This document shows, piece by piece, positions 1 through 9,087 of a DNA stretch of 64,000 nt. The stretch covers positions 62,001 through 126,000 of the forward strand of contig JABUFB010000014.1 in the NCBI GenBank assembly GCA_013314775.1, written 5' to 3'. The notes under the pieces are model-generated. The model searched no databases. It saw nothing but the letters and a program-made list of their open reading frames with translations, and was not told the DNA's origin. The DNA is from Armatimonadota bacterium. Lineage in GTDB: Bacteria; Armatimonadota; Zipacnadia; Zipacnadales; JABUFB01. Each line of letters begins with the position of its first letter. Position 1 is the first letter of the stretch. The translations under genes and the position numbers were made by a program.

Positions 1-1
1 G

Positions 2-1831
2 GGGAACTGGACGCTGGTGACCCACCGCATCCGCGACCTGCCGAGCATCAATGCCGTGGATCGACTGCATTTCTTCCTGTGCGAGGACGAGTACAAGCAT
101 GGGGAACAGCTGTCCTTCACGGTCGGCGGATTCCGATTGTGCAATCTGGAGAAAGAACGGAGCCGGCTGGCAGATGGTGAGGCCGCGATGGGCCTTTGGC
201 TGGGGGAGCGCGCCGACACCGGGGAGCAGGCGGTGATCCAGGACCGAGGCGCTGAGGCGGTACCGGCCCTGTTGGTCTTCGAGACCGGCGACGCTGCATC
301 TCTCAAGCCGGATGACGAACTGGCGATCCGGTTCCACGAGGTGTTCAGCGGCCAAGAGACGGAGCAGCGGATGCCGCTAGGTGACAGCGTCCCCCCGGGT
401 CAGGTCTCGAGATTCACGCGTGCCCTCCCCACAGCCGATCTCGCGCCCGGGTACTATCTGGTGGTCGCCGATGTCAGGCGCGGGGGGAATTCGCTGCTGG
501 GTGGACGAGTGGGTTCGGATGACCTGTATATCCGCAAGCCCGATGAGAGTATGACTTACACCGTCCTGTCCATTCGTTCGGGAATGGTGCAGTGGGTGCG
601 CGACCTGCTGCATGGGGACATCATGTGCAGGACACGGATTGCGCTGCCGCATGTCTATGACCCGCTCAACCCCGACACCTACCCGGAGTTCATCCAGCTT
701 TTCGCGCACTCCACGGGCAAGCATACCGAGGGCAATGAGGCCGGAGATACGGGGCTGGTGCTCGCGGCGGAAGCTTTCCGGAAGTCCGGCGACATGGTGC
801 GCTGCCGGTATGTCGAGGGGCTGCTTGAGGACAGCTTCCGCAGCATGATCGACAACATGCAGGCGCCTGGCGGCGGGACGATCACCTGGGTCAACCAACT
901 TGCCGATGACGGGATCGGCAAAGGCGGTCGCAGTAACGCCTTTGGGGCGTACGATTCGAACCAGATCGGCGAGTGGCTTCGCCCCCTGGCGTACGGGATC
1001 ATCTATTACAGCCGCATCCCGGGTCGCGAGGAATACGCGCGGGAATTGAGCCGCGCTTGCCGCAAGGCCGCCGACTTCCTCATCGCCCACTCGCTACAGG
1101 ATTCCGACGGGATTCCTCACGTCATGCGCCATTTACATCTGCAGGAAGCCGCGGACGGCACTGTCCGGCAGGTTGTCTATCACCAGGAGGGGCGGCAGTG
1201 CGACGTTTACCTCGGTCGCGCGCTGGCCGGACTCTCGTACTACGCCTACGCCATGCAGCTTCTAGGGGAGAGGGTGCCGGACAAGTGGTGGGAGGTCATG
1301 GACAACACCGTCCGCTGGTGCGACAGGAAGATGAAGCCCAACGGTTGGTTCGACTGGCAGTGCGAGGACGTGGTCGAAGGCGGCTGTCACACTTTTCTTG
1401 GCAATATCTACGTCGGGGAGGGCATGTTCGGCTGTTATCTCGCTACCCGGTACGCCGGAAGAAACGAGGAAGCGGACAGGGCTGCCGCGGCTACGAAGAA
1501 AGCCTACCGGTATGTTACGGACGACTGCTGGATCCGGGGACGCAAATTCGCGTACCCGCTGGAGTTCTGGGTCGGGCCCTATGTGTACTGGCTGTTCACG
1601 GAATACCTGGACACAGTGGGGCCCGACGAGCGTTTCCAGGACTGGCTCTCCGAACTTGACCGCCGCTGGTCCGTCGATAGAGGCTGGCGCGATTTTCTCG
1701 ACCGCGCACCAGAAGGCGGATGCGGCCGTACCACAACCAACGGCATGCTGGAAGTGTCAATTCTCGGGTATCTCGGGATCAAGCAGATGGATGAGACCGG
1801 CGAGCCGCTGCATTGGGTGGTTGAGCCTTGA
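2..1831 (+). CDS. Secreted glycosidase-like protein, 5'-truncated
   Basis: The reading frame is open at the window edge: the five codons before the GTG at 17 are in frame and continue the domain, so the true start lies outside. The first 150 or so residues look like a beta-sandwich of the carbohydrate-binding or linker type. From about residue 190 the protein is helical, with repeated Trp/Tyr/Gly-rich segments (for example WVNQLADDG, WFDWQCEDV) typical of six-hairpin alpha/alpha-barrel glycosidases and lyases. I cannot assign a GH family or catalytic residues. The next gene follows within 40 bases on the same strand with its own strong ribosome binding site, so the two are probably cotranscribed. 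The role in polysaccharide breakdown is inferred from fold and neighbours. Confidence 0.6.
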   Translation, partial: GNWTLVTHRIRDLPSINAVDRLHFFLCEDEYKHGEQLSFTVGGFRLCNLEKERSRLADGEAAMGLWLGERADTGEQAVIQDRGAEAVPALLVFETGDAASLKPDDELAIRFHEVFSGQETEQRMPLGDSVPPGQVSRFTRALPTADLAPGYYLVVADVRRGGNSLLGGRVGSDDLYIRKPDESMTYTVLSIRSGMVQWVRDLLHGDIMCRTRIALPHVYDPLNPDTYPEFIQLFAHSTGKHTEGNEAGDTGLVLAAEAFRKSGDMVRCRYVEGLLEDSFRSMIDNMQAPGGGTITWVNQLADDGIGKGGRSNAFGAYDSNQIGEWLRPLAYGIIYYSRIPGREEYARELSRACRKAADFLIAHSLQDSDGIPHVMRHLHLQEAADGTVRQVVYHQEGRQCDVYLGRALAGLSYYAYAMQLLGERVPDKWWEVMDNTVRWCDRKMKPNGWFDWQCEDVVEGGCHTFLGNIYVGEGMFGCYLATRYAGRNEEADRAAAATKKAYRYVTDDCWIRGRKFAYPLEFWVGPYVYWLFTEYLDTVGPDERFQDWLSELDRRWSVDRGWRDFLDRAPEGGCGRTTTNGMLEVSILGYLGIKQMDETGEPLHWVVEP

Positions 1832-1869
1832 GTCTGCTCGCCTTACTCCCGAGACCAGGAGGTCGTTCA

Positions 1870-4275
1870 ATGGGTTTCCCGCGCATCCTTGCGCTCTGCA
1901 CCCTGCTGTTCGTCACCACCGCGACAGTGGCACTTACCGGACCTGAGCCGGTGGTCTTCGGCTTTGAGGACGAGAGCTCGCCCCTCAATGAGAAGTGGCT
2001 GCCCAGCGTGCTGGACCCGGCGACGAAGTCAGTCAGCTTCTCGGCCGAGATGGCGCGCGGCGGTACTCAGAGCCTGCGTGTCGAGGGTAAACTGCCGGAG
2101 GGCTTCGGCGTCTCATACACGCCCTGGCGCGACTGGACAGGGTACACGAAGCTGTCCTTTGACCTGTGGATACCCCCCAGCGTTCCTGCCGGGGAAGAGG
2201 CCTTCGACTGCTGGGCGTACCTGAAGGACGCCAGCTACTACTGGTATCAGACCCCGATCTATGCGGATGCGGCGAGCCTCAAGCGCGTGCGGCAGCCGGC
2301 CCGCGGACAGTGGGCCCACTACGAACTGGACATTTCGCAGACATCCTCGATCTGGAAGCCGGGCGGGCATAAGCGATCCTGGCGTCACGCGACTCGTAAC
2401 CCCCGGGAGTTCGGCCTGCGCTTCTTTGGCAAGAGTTCGTGGGAAGGCGCCGTGTTCATCGACAACGTGACGCTCAGCGGAGAAGACCGGATTCTTGGCC
2501 CCATAAAAGAGCGAGCGGGGGCGAAACGCGGCTGGATCGAGCCCGTCGCCAACGCGAAGTCGGTGCCGAAGTATGAGAAGTTCGAGTTGACTTTTGATGT
2601 GGCGGAAACCTACGAGAATCCCTTCGACCCCGATATTGTGGATGTGGAGGGGCATTTCATCTCGCCCTCAGGCAACACGGTCAGGGTTCCGGGCTTCTAC
2701 TACCAGCACTACGAGCGCGCCCGCACGGACGAGGGCTTTGAGCGGTTGACGCCCGTTGGCGATTCTTGCTGGAAGGTCCGATTTGCGCCCAAGGAGATCG
2801 GCGAGTATACCTACTGGGTCACCGTCACCGATGCCGAGGGCGTCCTGGCTTCGCGTCCCAGCACCTTCTTAGCTACTGCTCCTTTGCATCCGGAAGGGTA
2901 CGTCCGGGTGAGTCGCAGCGACCCGAAGTACTTTGAGTTCGAGAACGGCGACTGGTTCTGGCCCGTCGGCATCAACATGCGTGATGGGGGAGACGATGCC
3001 TCCAACCAGGCGGGGACGTACGACTTCGACCGGTACTTCAAGCGCTTCCACGAAGAGGGCCTGAATTTCGTTCGAACATGGATGTGCGCGTGGTGGGGAG
3101 GCATCGAGTGGGGCGACGAATACCACTCGCGTTTCGGTGACGTGGGCTGGTACAACCTTTACAATGCCTGGCGCCTCGATTACTGCGTGGACCTCGCCAG
3201 CCAGTATGACCTGTTCCTGGAGATCACCTTTAACAGCCACGGGCAGGTGCGCCGCGACAAGTTCGATCAGGAGTGGCTTTACAGCCCCTGGAATGTGCGC
3301 AATGGTGGCAGCGTCGCCAGCCCCGCTATGTTCTTCACCGATGAGCGAGTGAAACGCGCCTTCCGCAATCGATACCGGTACATCGTGGCCCGGTGGGGAT
3401 ACAGCCGGAACATCATGGCCTGGGACCTGTGGAATGAAGTTGATCTCGTGGAGAACTACGACCCGGAGACTGTCTCCAGATGGCATCAGGAGATGGCCGG
3501 ATATCTTAAGGCCATTGACCCATGGAAACACATTGTGGTCACTCACATCTGCCTTTTCTGGGCTTATGGGAACGAAATGTGGCGCCTGCCGCAGATCGAG
3601 TTCGTCCAGTCCGACGCCTACTGGGACCAGAAAAAGGACGGCCGCATGGACAGCGGCATGTTCGCGTCATATTCCGGTAAGGTTGATGCCAAGCAAGACA
3701 ATGCACCGCTTTTCAACAAACCCTTCGTGTTCATCGAGTATGGCCCGCAGACCACTTCGGTGGTCGCGGGGCAGGTCAGCCCGCAACTGTGGCGCCACCG
3801 TTTCAGGGTGGGCATGTGGACGTCGGCAGTCCTGCCAACGGCCGCTTCGCCCATGTTCTGGTATCACAAGGAGTGGGATGAATACGGGCTGCACCAGTTC
3901 CAGCAGCCGCTGAGGAAGCTGTTTGCGGACATGGATCGCAGGGGCCGCGACTTCCGCATGAAGCCCGTTCTCATCGACCGGGGAGACCGCCTGCGCGGGA
4001 TCGGGATGAGCGATGACCGCGAGGGGTTTTTCTATGTCCACGACCCGGAACGCGTCGGTATTGAAGACCGAGCGTCGATCACGGAAAAATCGGAAGGCGC
4101 GACGTTGATGGTGTTCGGAGTCTCGCCGGGGACGTACAAGGTCGAGTTCCTGGATTCCTTGAGCGCCGAGGTGGTGGGCAATACGCAAGTCGTTGTGGAG
4201 GAGGATCGCAAGCGCCTGCAGTGCGACCTGCCCCCGATTGCCGACGACTTGCTGGTGAAGTTGACGAAGCAGTGA
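1870..4275 (+). CDS. Secreted DUF5060 / clan GH-A glycoside hydrolase
   Basis: I chose the ATG at 1870 because AGGAGG lies just upstream and a classical signal peptide follows at once (residues 1-22, ending TVALTG); 801 residues. Residues 25-210 form a galactose-binding-like beta-sandwich starting FGFEDE. Residues about 225-330 match DUF5060 (FELTFDVAETYENPF, then a Tyr-rich strand). Residues 345-700 are a TIM barrel. WDLWNEVDLV carries the N-E acid/base pair typical of clan GH-A, and FVFIEYGP carries the likely nucleophile Glu. DUF5060 proteins are usually annotated as GH5-like or putative collagen-binding hydrolases, so the substrate is open. The C-terminus is a small beta domain. The gene probably shares a transcript with the preceding glycosidase. 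Confidence 0.75.
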   Translation: MGFPRILALCTLLFVTTATVALTGPEPVVFGFEDESSPLNEKWLPSVLDPATKSVSFSAEMARGGTQSLRVEGKLPEGFGVSYTPWRDWTGYTKLSFDLWIPPSVPAGEEAFDCWAYLKDASYYWYQTPIYADAASLKRVRQPARGQWAHYELDISQTSSIWKPGGHKRSWRHATRNPREFGLRFFGKSSWEGAVFIDNVTLSGEDRILGPIKERAGAKRGWIEPVANAKSVPKYEKFELTFDVAETYENPFDPDIVDVEGHFISPSGNTVRVPGFYYQHYERARTDEGFERLTPVGDSCWKVRFAPKEIGEYTYWVTVTDAEGVLASRPSTFLATAPLHPEGYVRVSRSDPKYFEFENGDWFWPVGINMRDGGDDASNQAGTYDFDRYFKRFHEEGLNFVRTWMCAWWGGIEWGDEYHSRFGDVGWYNLYNAWRLDYCVDLASQYDLFLEITFNSHGQVRRDKFDQEWLYSPWNVRNGGSVASPAMFFTDERVKRAFRNRYRYIVARWGYSRNIMAWDLWNEVDLVENYDPETVSRWHQEMAGYLKAIDPWKHIVVTHICLFWAYGNEMWRLPQIEFVQSDAYWDQKKDGRMDSGMFASYSGKVDAKQDNAPLFNKPFVFIEYGPQTTSVVAGQVSPQLWRHRFRVGMWTSAVLPTAASPMFWYHKEWDEYGLHQFQQPLRKLFADMDRRGRDFRMKPVLIDRGDRLRGIGMSDDREGFFYVHDPERVGIEDRASITEKSEGATLMVFGVSPGTYKVEFLDSLSAEVVGNTQVVVEEDRKRLQCDLPPIADDLLVKLTKQ

Positions 4276-4315
4276 TGCGCCAGCTCAACCATTCATGAAG
4301 GCGGGAGACCACCCT

Positions 4316-5107
4316 GTGGCGCGAGAGTTTGACCTGAGCAGCGTTGAGCCCCCACCCGATGCGGACCTGTGCTTCGCCCATATCTGCGACACGCACGTGA
4401 CCGATGAGGCTTCTGCACGGATACTGGCCGAAACAACCGAAGCCATCAGCACACTGGGGCCGGATTTCGTGGTTTTCGGTGGGGACCTGGCCAACCATGG
4501 GGATGCCAATTCTTACCGGCATCTGCGCGCCGCCATCGGTCACCTGCAGTGCCCGGCGTACCACGTGATCGGCAACCACGATTTCCTTGGCTCCAAGGCG
4601 CTTTTCGCCGGGTGTCTGGGCCCGCTGAATACGGCCTTCGACCACGCAGGCTACCACGCGATCATCCTGGACAGCACCGGTCCGTCGACACTCACCTGGG
4701 AAGGGCTTTTCACCGGAGATGCGGTGATGTGGCTCGAAGAGCACCTCGCGGGTGTGCCCCTGTCGCGGCCACTCCTGCTGTTTACCCACCACGGGATCTG
4801 GTCGCCGGGCGAACATGCACCCCGGCGAAACTTGCTGTGGGATGTACTCAACTGGAAGCCGGTTCATCGGGCGCTTGAGGGGCGCAACCTGGTCCTGGCC
4901 TGCGCGGGACACGCCCACGAGAACCACGAGGCGCGCAGGGGCGACACGACGTTCCTGTGGACCGCCGCACTGAGCACCAATCGCGCAAACCACGGGGACG
5001 AGCCCCCGGGATTTCGCATGGTCTGGCTGCGGGAACGACAGGTCCACTCGTGCTGGGTCCCGTGGTTGGAAACTAACGGGACGGGCCGCTGTGGCCCGTC
5101 CCTGTAA
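4316..5107 (+). CDS. Calcineurin-like metallophosphoesterase
   Basis: The protein has the full metallophosphoesterase motif series: ICDTH (D-x-H), FGGDLANHGD (GD), VIGNHDF (GNHD), LLLFTHHG and CAGHAHEN (GHxH). These bind the two-metal centre that hydrolyses phosphomono- or phosphodiesters. I prefer the GTG at 4316, which has GCGGGAG about nine bases upstream, over the ATG at 4295, which has no Shine-Dalgarno; length 263 residues. No signal peptide is seen, so it is probably cytoplasmic. It starts 40 bases after the DUF5060 hydrolase and its stop codon lies just beyond a strong hairpin that ends the transcript. The substrate cannot be read from the sequence. Confidence 0.8.
   Translation: MAREFDLSSVEPPPDADLCFAHICDTHVTDEASARILAETTEAISTLGPDFVVFGGDLANHGDANSYRHLRAAIGHLQCPAYHVIGNHDFLGSKALFAGCLGPLNTAFDHAGYHAIILDSTGPSTLTWEGLFTGDAVMWLEEHLAGVPLSRPLLLFTHHGIWSPGEHAPRRNLLWDVLNWKPVHRALEGRNLVLACAGHAHENHEARRGDTTFLWTAALSTNRANHGDEPPGFRMVWLRERQVHSCWVPWLETNGTGRCGPSL
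5078..5102 (+). terminator. Hairpin terminator overlapping a gene end
   Basis: A 10-bp perfect stem (GGGACGGGCC and its complement) with a 5-nt loop GCTGT lies at the end of the metallophosphoesterase gene. GGGTTTT follows some 13 bases later rather than an immediate T-run. The site separates convergent genes, so it may stop transcription from both sides. Confidence 0.6.
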
Positions 5108-5172
5108 GAAGTCGGGTTTTGGCAGCCTCACACCAGCCCATGACTCTCGCTGATGTCCGGCTGAGGCTCCGG

Positions 5173-5952
5173 TTACAGTCCGATGGACTTGAGGTACTCG
5201 AAGCTGATGCGGCACGCCTCTGCCGGCGCAAGTTCGCTCCGGTCCTGCTCGTAAGTGATCCATGCCGGATCGTACTTGAGCGCGGCGGCCAGGGCGGCCT
5301 TGAGGTCCACCGTGCCGCGCCCGAGTTCCGTGAATTGGTAGGGCCCAGGGGCAACCGTGCCGCCGGGGGTGTAGGGGCCATCCTTGAAGTGGTAGTAGCC
5401 GACGCGGTCTGAATATCGGTCGATGAAATCCTCGGGGCGCTCGCCGCCAACTGTGACCCAATAGACGTCCACATTGAGCTTGACAACGGCCGGGTCGGTG
5501 AGTTCGCACAGGCGATGAATACCCTTGACGCCGCCGTGGGGCTCGAACTCCCAGGCGTGATTGTGGTAGCAGAAGACCAGCCCATTATCCCTGCAGCGCG
5601 CACCCCAGGCGTTGAACACGTCCGCCGACTTCTCGTACGGTTCGATGCCCTCGCCCGGGGCAACACCGGAGCAGATGGTGTACTTCACTCCGACTGCCTG
5701 CAGGAAGTCGATGGCCTTGGACTGCCAGTCCGGATCCGCAACCGATGCGTAGCCTGAATGCACGCCAGAGCAGGCGATCCCGTTGTCGGCAAAGGCCTGC
5801 TTGACCGCGTCCCAGTCCGCGTCGATGAAGTTGGAGCCGATCTCGGCGCCGGCGTATCCGATGGCGGCGAGCTCGCTGAGAACCCCGCCGAGGTCCTCAT
5901 TCTGGCGGCCACCATAGACGATGAGTTGTGCTGAGATCCCGGGCAATGCCAT
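5173..5952 (-). CDS. Sugar phosphate isomerase/epimerase (xylose-isomerase-like TIM barrel)
   Basis: A 259-residue single-domain protein of the AP endonuclease 2 / xylose isomerase-like TIM-barrel superfamily. Supporting segments are GYAGAEIG near residue 35, VFCYHNHAWEFE (a metal-binding His-x-Glu strand), VKLNVDVYWVTVGGE and YYHFKDGPY. The family isomerises or epimerises sugars and sugar phosphates or inositols using a divalent metal bound by Glu, Asp and His. The ATG at 5952 has GGAGG seven to eight bases upstream. It has no signal peptide and is cytoplasmic. It is divergent from the DUF6485-like gene and convergent with the metallophosphoesterase. The exact substrate is unknown. Confidence 0.8.
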   Translation of the reverse strand: MALPGISAQLIVYGGRQNEDLGGVLSELAAIGYAGAEIGSNFIDADWDAVKQAFADNGIACSGVHSGYASVADPDWQSKAIDFLQAVGVKYTICSGVAPGEGIEPYEKSADVFNAWGARCRDNGLVFCYHNHAWEFEPHGGVKGIHRLCELTDPAVVKLNVDVYWVTVGGERPEDFIDRYSDRVGYYHFKDGPYTPGGTVAPGPYQFTELGRGTVDLKAALAAALKYDPAWITYEQDRSELAPAEACRISFEYLKSIGL

Positions 5953-6113
5953 TTCCGAAAGCCTCCTGGAGCGCCCGTCAAATGAAGGCGCATGATGGTT
6001 GGCAGACCCTTCGACGTGCGCAGGCAGAGACCTCCTTCTCGCGCGACGTGGAGGTCAATGTGCACGCGGCAGAGAACAATCACACACGCCAGACCAACGG
6101 TCTTCATGAGGTG

Positions 6114-6461
6114 ATGTCACCCGTGCCAACCCGCCCCGAAGATTGCGTGAATTACGCGCTCAATATTCAGATGTGCCCGTGCACCAATGACTCCTGCGCA
6201 AACCGCGGCATCTGCTGCGAGTGCATTCAGGCCCACGTGAGCAGCGGCTCTGCGCCCAACTGCATGCGCGGGACGAAGCGCGACCCGGCCACCATGGGCC
6301 TGCGCGCACAGGCCGCGCAGACCTGTGCAAGCAACCAGGCCCGGAACCTCGAGTTCTGCGTCTGCTCCTGGGAGCCGTGCCAGCGCAAGGGTGTCTGCTG
6401 CAACTGCATCCGCAATCACTTTACCACCGACGGTAGCGGCCGGGTGGCCTGCGTGAAGTAG
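6114..6461 (+). CDS. Cys-rich protein with duplicated DUF6485-type motif
   Basis: A 115-residue protein with two copies of a compact Cys pattern: C-P-C-x4-C-x3-G-x-C-C-x-C-I-x2-H in the N-terminal half (MCPCTNDSCANRGICCECI) and C-V-C-x4-C-x3-G-x-C-C-x-C-I-x2-H in the C-terminal half (FCVCSWEPCQRKGVCCNCI). The pattern matches the small DUF6485 family, normally a single copy of about 60-70 residues with no known function. The clustered Cys suggest metal (Zn or Fe-S) binding, which is inference. GAGGTG at 6108-6113 touches the ATG at 6114 but sits nine bases from an in-frame GTG at 6123, so either could be the start. It is divergent from the isomerase and may share a transcript with the GH42-like gene 35 bases downstream. 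Confidence 0.75.
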   Translation: MSPVPTRPEDCVNYALNIQMCPCTNDSCANRGICCECIQAHVSSGSAPNCMRGTKRDPATMGLRAQAAQTCASNQARNLEFCVCSWEPCQRKGVCCNCIRNHFTTDGSGRVACVK

Positions 6462-6496
6462 CGGGCGCCCCGGACCTCCTCAGAGATGGTCGAGAA

Positions 6497-8209
6497 ATGA
6501 TCCGATTGGTGATTCTCGCGTGGGCACTGCTCGCAAGCTGCGTGCACGCTCAGGCCCGGTCCGGCGTGGCTCCACTGCAGGCAGGTGTGGTCTACTTCCT
6601 GCCCGAGACGCCGGATGAGAGCATCGCCCAGCTCGAAGCCATCCAGGCGGACGGCTTCAACATGATCAAGATCGCCTCGTGGGTCTGGACGGTCCCGCAG
6701 GGTGGAACGCCCCTGCGCGCGGTTGTTGACAGGACCCTGGACTGGTGCGATGCCCACGGCATGGCGGTCTGGCTGCTGCACAATATCCAGTGGGGATCGC
6801 CGGGTGAAGGCGGCGATGTGGAGAAAGCGCTCACCGATCCGGTCGCGGACAGCCGCCGGTCACTGGAGCCCTGGCTCGCGGCCCTCAAGGGGCATCGCTG
6901 CGTCTGCGGTGTGCTGCTGGGTAACGAGGTCTCGCCTGGCGGTCCCGAGCTGTTCGACAAGCACCCCGCCTACCTGGCTGCCTTCCAGGAATGGCTGAAA
7001 AACCAGCACGGCAATGTGCACGCCCTGAACCGGCGCTGGGGTACGGACTTCGCCGACTTCGGTGATGTGCGCGTTCCGGGGGACATTGGCCGGGGAGAGA
7101 TCGATGTCATTCGCTTCAATCGCCGGCAGTTCGCCCGCTTCTACGACGCCATCGCCCGGGAGCTGGTGCGTCCCGCGCTGCCCGATGCGCTCTGCGGTTC
7201 CAAGGGTGGGGCCTCTCCCTACATTCTCTCACAGATGCCTTCGTACACCGTTGCGAGTTGGGACGACCTTCTCGCCAACTGGCCGCTGTGGAAGACAAAG
7301 CTCATCGTGGACACCTGCAAGTTGCCGGTGTTCAACAGCGAGCTGCACCTCTACCACGATTCTTACGGCTTCGGGCCCAGCGTGGCGCTGTCGCGTTACC
7401 GGTACCTGACCAGCGCGATCCTGGGTGAGTGGATGACCGCCAGTTTCGCCTGGGGCGCGTGGAGCAAGCCCGAGATCCGCGCAGTCCACGAGGCGACACC
7501 GGGGATCCTTGCCGACCTGCGCGCCCTGGAGGATTTCATCCGTCCCTTCAATCTGCAGCCGCCTGCGTTCCACGTGCTGGTGACGGAGCAGAACGAGGAT
7601 GGGGTGGGGGGAACTCCGCCGCTGGAACTGGCCTATGCCCACTCGGCGGCGACCGGGCTACCGTGGCGATTCGTGGCCGACATCGGCCTGCGAGGGCTCG
7701 ATTCGCCGGCTCTCGTGATCGGCAGCGAGTGGCTGACACAGCGCACGGCGCACGAGTTGGCTGAAATGAGCGCCGCGACGCGCCTGGTTTTCGTCGGGGA
7801 CATCCCCGCGACCGACGAGTACGGGGAGCCGCTGCCCGGGGACTGCCTGGCCCATCTGCGGCGTGCGGGCGCGATTGTCCCGGATTGGTCGCGTCTTCGC
7901 GACGTCCTGAACTGCCCGGAGTTGCCAGAAGAGTACCGCGAGATCGTGGATGTGCCCTACCTGTGGTGGTCGCCCGAGCGCGGTCACCATCAGCTGCCAA
8001 TCCGTTACCCCAAGCTTGAGGCGCGGCGCGTAGAGACGGCGGACGGCGCGCGGATAGTGGTGATCAACCACACGCGTGAGGCGGTTACGGCCCTGGTGCC
8101 TTTCATTGAGGCCGGGCAATCGGTTGCAGATGCTCTGACCCATGCTCCTGTGCCCGAGGGTCCGCTGGAATGGCCGGCGCTTGCCGTGCGGTTCCTGCAT
8201 GTGCGTTGA
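6497..8209 (+). CDS. Secreted GH42-like beta-galactosidase family protein
   Basis: 570 residues. A signal peptide ends near residue 20 (LLASCVHAQA). A TIM barrel covers about residues 30-390: it opens VVYFLPETPDE, has the clan GH-A acid/base strand VLLGNEVSP and a likely nucleophile strand VFNSELHLYHD. The rest (about 390-570) resembles the Rossmann-like trimerisation and beta domains of GH42 enzymes. Family members hydrolyse terminal galactosides or related glycosides outside the cell or in the periplasm. The ribosome binding site is weak (GAGAA). The epimerase gene follows after 48 bases on the same strand, fitting an extracellular-hydrolase plus sugar-processing unit. The sugar specificity is not determined. 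Confidence 0.7.
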   Translation: MIRLVILAWALLASCVHAQARSGVAPLQAGVVYFLPETPDESIAQLEAIQADGFNMIKIASWVWTVPQGGTPLRAVVDRTLDWCDAHGMAVWLLHNIQWGSPGEGGDVEKALTDPVADSRRSLEPWLAALKGHRCVCGVLLGNEVSPGGPELFDKHPAYLAAFQEWLKNQHGNVHALNRRWGTDFADFGDVRVPGDIGRGEIDVIRFNRRQFARFYDAIARELVRPALPDALCGSKGGASPYILSQMPSYTVASWDDLLANWPLWKTKLIVDTCKLPVFNSELHLYHDSYGFGPSVALSRYRYLTSAILGEWMTASFAWGAWSKPEIRAVHEATPGILADLRALEDFIRPFNLQPPAFHVLVTEQNEDGVGGTPPLELAYAHSAATGLPWRFVADIGLRGLDSPALVIGSEWLTQRTAHELAEMSAATRLVFVGDIPATDEYGEPLPGDCLAHLRRAGAIVPDWSRLRDVLNCPELPEEYREIVDVPYLWWSPERGHHQLPIRYPKLEARRVETADGARIVVINHTREAVTALVPFIEAGQSVADALTHAPVPEGPLEWPALAVRFLHVR

Positions 8210-8257
8210 AGGCCAGAGGCGGAAAGCGTCGCGCAATCGTTGCGCGTTCATGAGGGA

Positions 8258-9025
8258 GTGGCTCTCCTGAAGATCTTGTTGCTCGGGGCGTCCGGGTATC
8301 TTGGCGGCATTGTGGCAGATAGGCTATCATCCACCCACGACCTGACGCTTGCGGACTTGGTCCCTCCGCAACGCCGGGACGCAGGTCCATTCGTGGACCT
8401 GGACATCACCCATCTTGACCAGCTGAGGTCCGCCTGCGCAGGGCAGGACGCGGTCATCAACATGGTCGCGCTGGTGCGTGGCAGGCAGGAGCGGCCGCTG
8501 GCGGATTTCGCCGACGTCATGGTCAAGGGAACGTGGAACGTGGCAGAAGCCTGTGCGCTGGAGGGCGTGCGCAGGCTTGTGAACATTTCGAGCATCGCCG
8601 CGCAGGGCTCTGTGCCCACCATGGACAGGCCCTCGCGAGAAAGCGATGCCCCGCATTTCCGCCCGGGCGACCTCTTCTACTGCCTGTCCAAGCATCTTGG
8701 GGAACAGATTGGTCTCGCCTACCATCAGGCCTGCGGCTTGTCGGTAATCCACCTGCGGCCGGGAGTCATCGCCGGCGACGGGAACAATCCGGGCCCGAAT
8801 CCAGCCGATGCAGGTCCCAGGCCCTGGTTCGTCTATGTGGACCCGCGCGACGTTGCTCAGGCGGTGGACCTGTCTCTTTCCGCTGACGTCGCGTTCGGGA
8901 CCTACAACATCGTTGCGGGCAGAAGCGACGCGCTCTTTGACTGGTCGACGGCTGCCCGTGAACTCGGCTATCGCCCGGAGCACAACTGGCCGGAGATCCC
9001 CGAGATCTGGGCTCCTGCTCCCTGA
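8258..9025 (+). CDS. NAD(P)-dependent epimerase/dehydratase (extended SDR)
   Basis: An extended short-chain dehydrogenase fold. It has LLGASGYLG (glycine-rich NAD(P) loop) at the N-terminus, VNISSIAAQG with the catalytic Ser/Thr strand, and FYCLSKHLGEQ containing YxxxK. Such enzymes act on nucleotide sugars or free sugars. The start is uncertain. GTG at 8258 is the first conventional codon near the fold, but GAGGGAG at 8252-8258 is ideally placed for CTG at 8267, which would give the typical start KILLLGASGYLG. It lies between the GH42-like hydrolase and the DUF6785 membrane protein on the same strand. At about 255 residues it is short for the family, with a reduced substrate-binding lobe. 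Confidence 0.75.
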   Translation: MALLKILLLGASGYLGGIVADRLSSTHDLTLADLVPPQRRDAGPFVDLDITHLDQLRSACAGQDAVINMVALVRGRQERPLADFADVMVKGTWNVAEACALEGVRRLVNISSIAAQGSVPTMDRPSRESDAPHFRPGDLFYCLSKHLGEQIGLAYHQACGLSVIHLRPGVIAGDGNNPGPNPADAGPRPWFVYVDPRDVAQAVDLSLSADVAFGTYNIVAGRSDALFDWSTAARELGYRPEHNWPEIPEIWAPAP

Positions 9026-9087
9026 CCGCAATGCCCGCGGCCTTCATCGGCACGGGCGCATCGAACTCCACTCGATGGGAACTGTCC

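Noticed and set aside
4079-5509. Long minus-strand reading frame (476 codons) opposite the metallophosphoesterase gene
   Set aside because: It spans two real genes antisense, has Arg/Pro/Gly-rich composition and no family motifs. It is a by-product of high GC at third codon positions.
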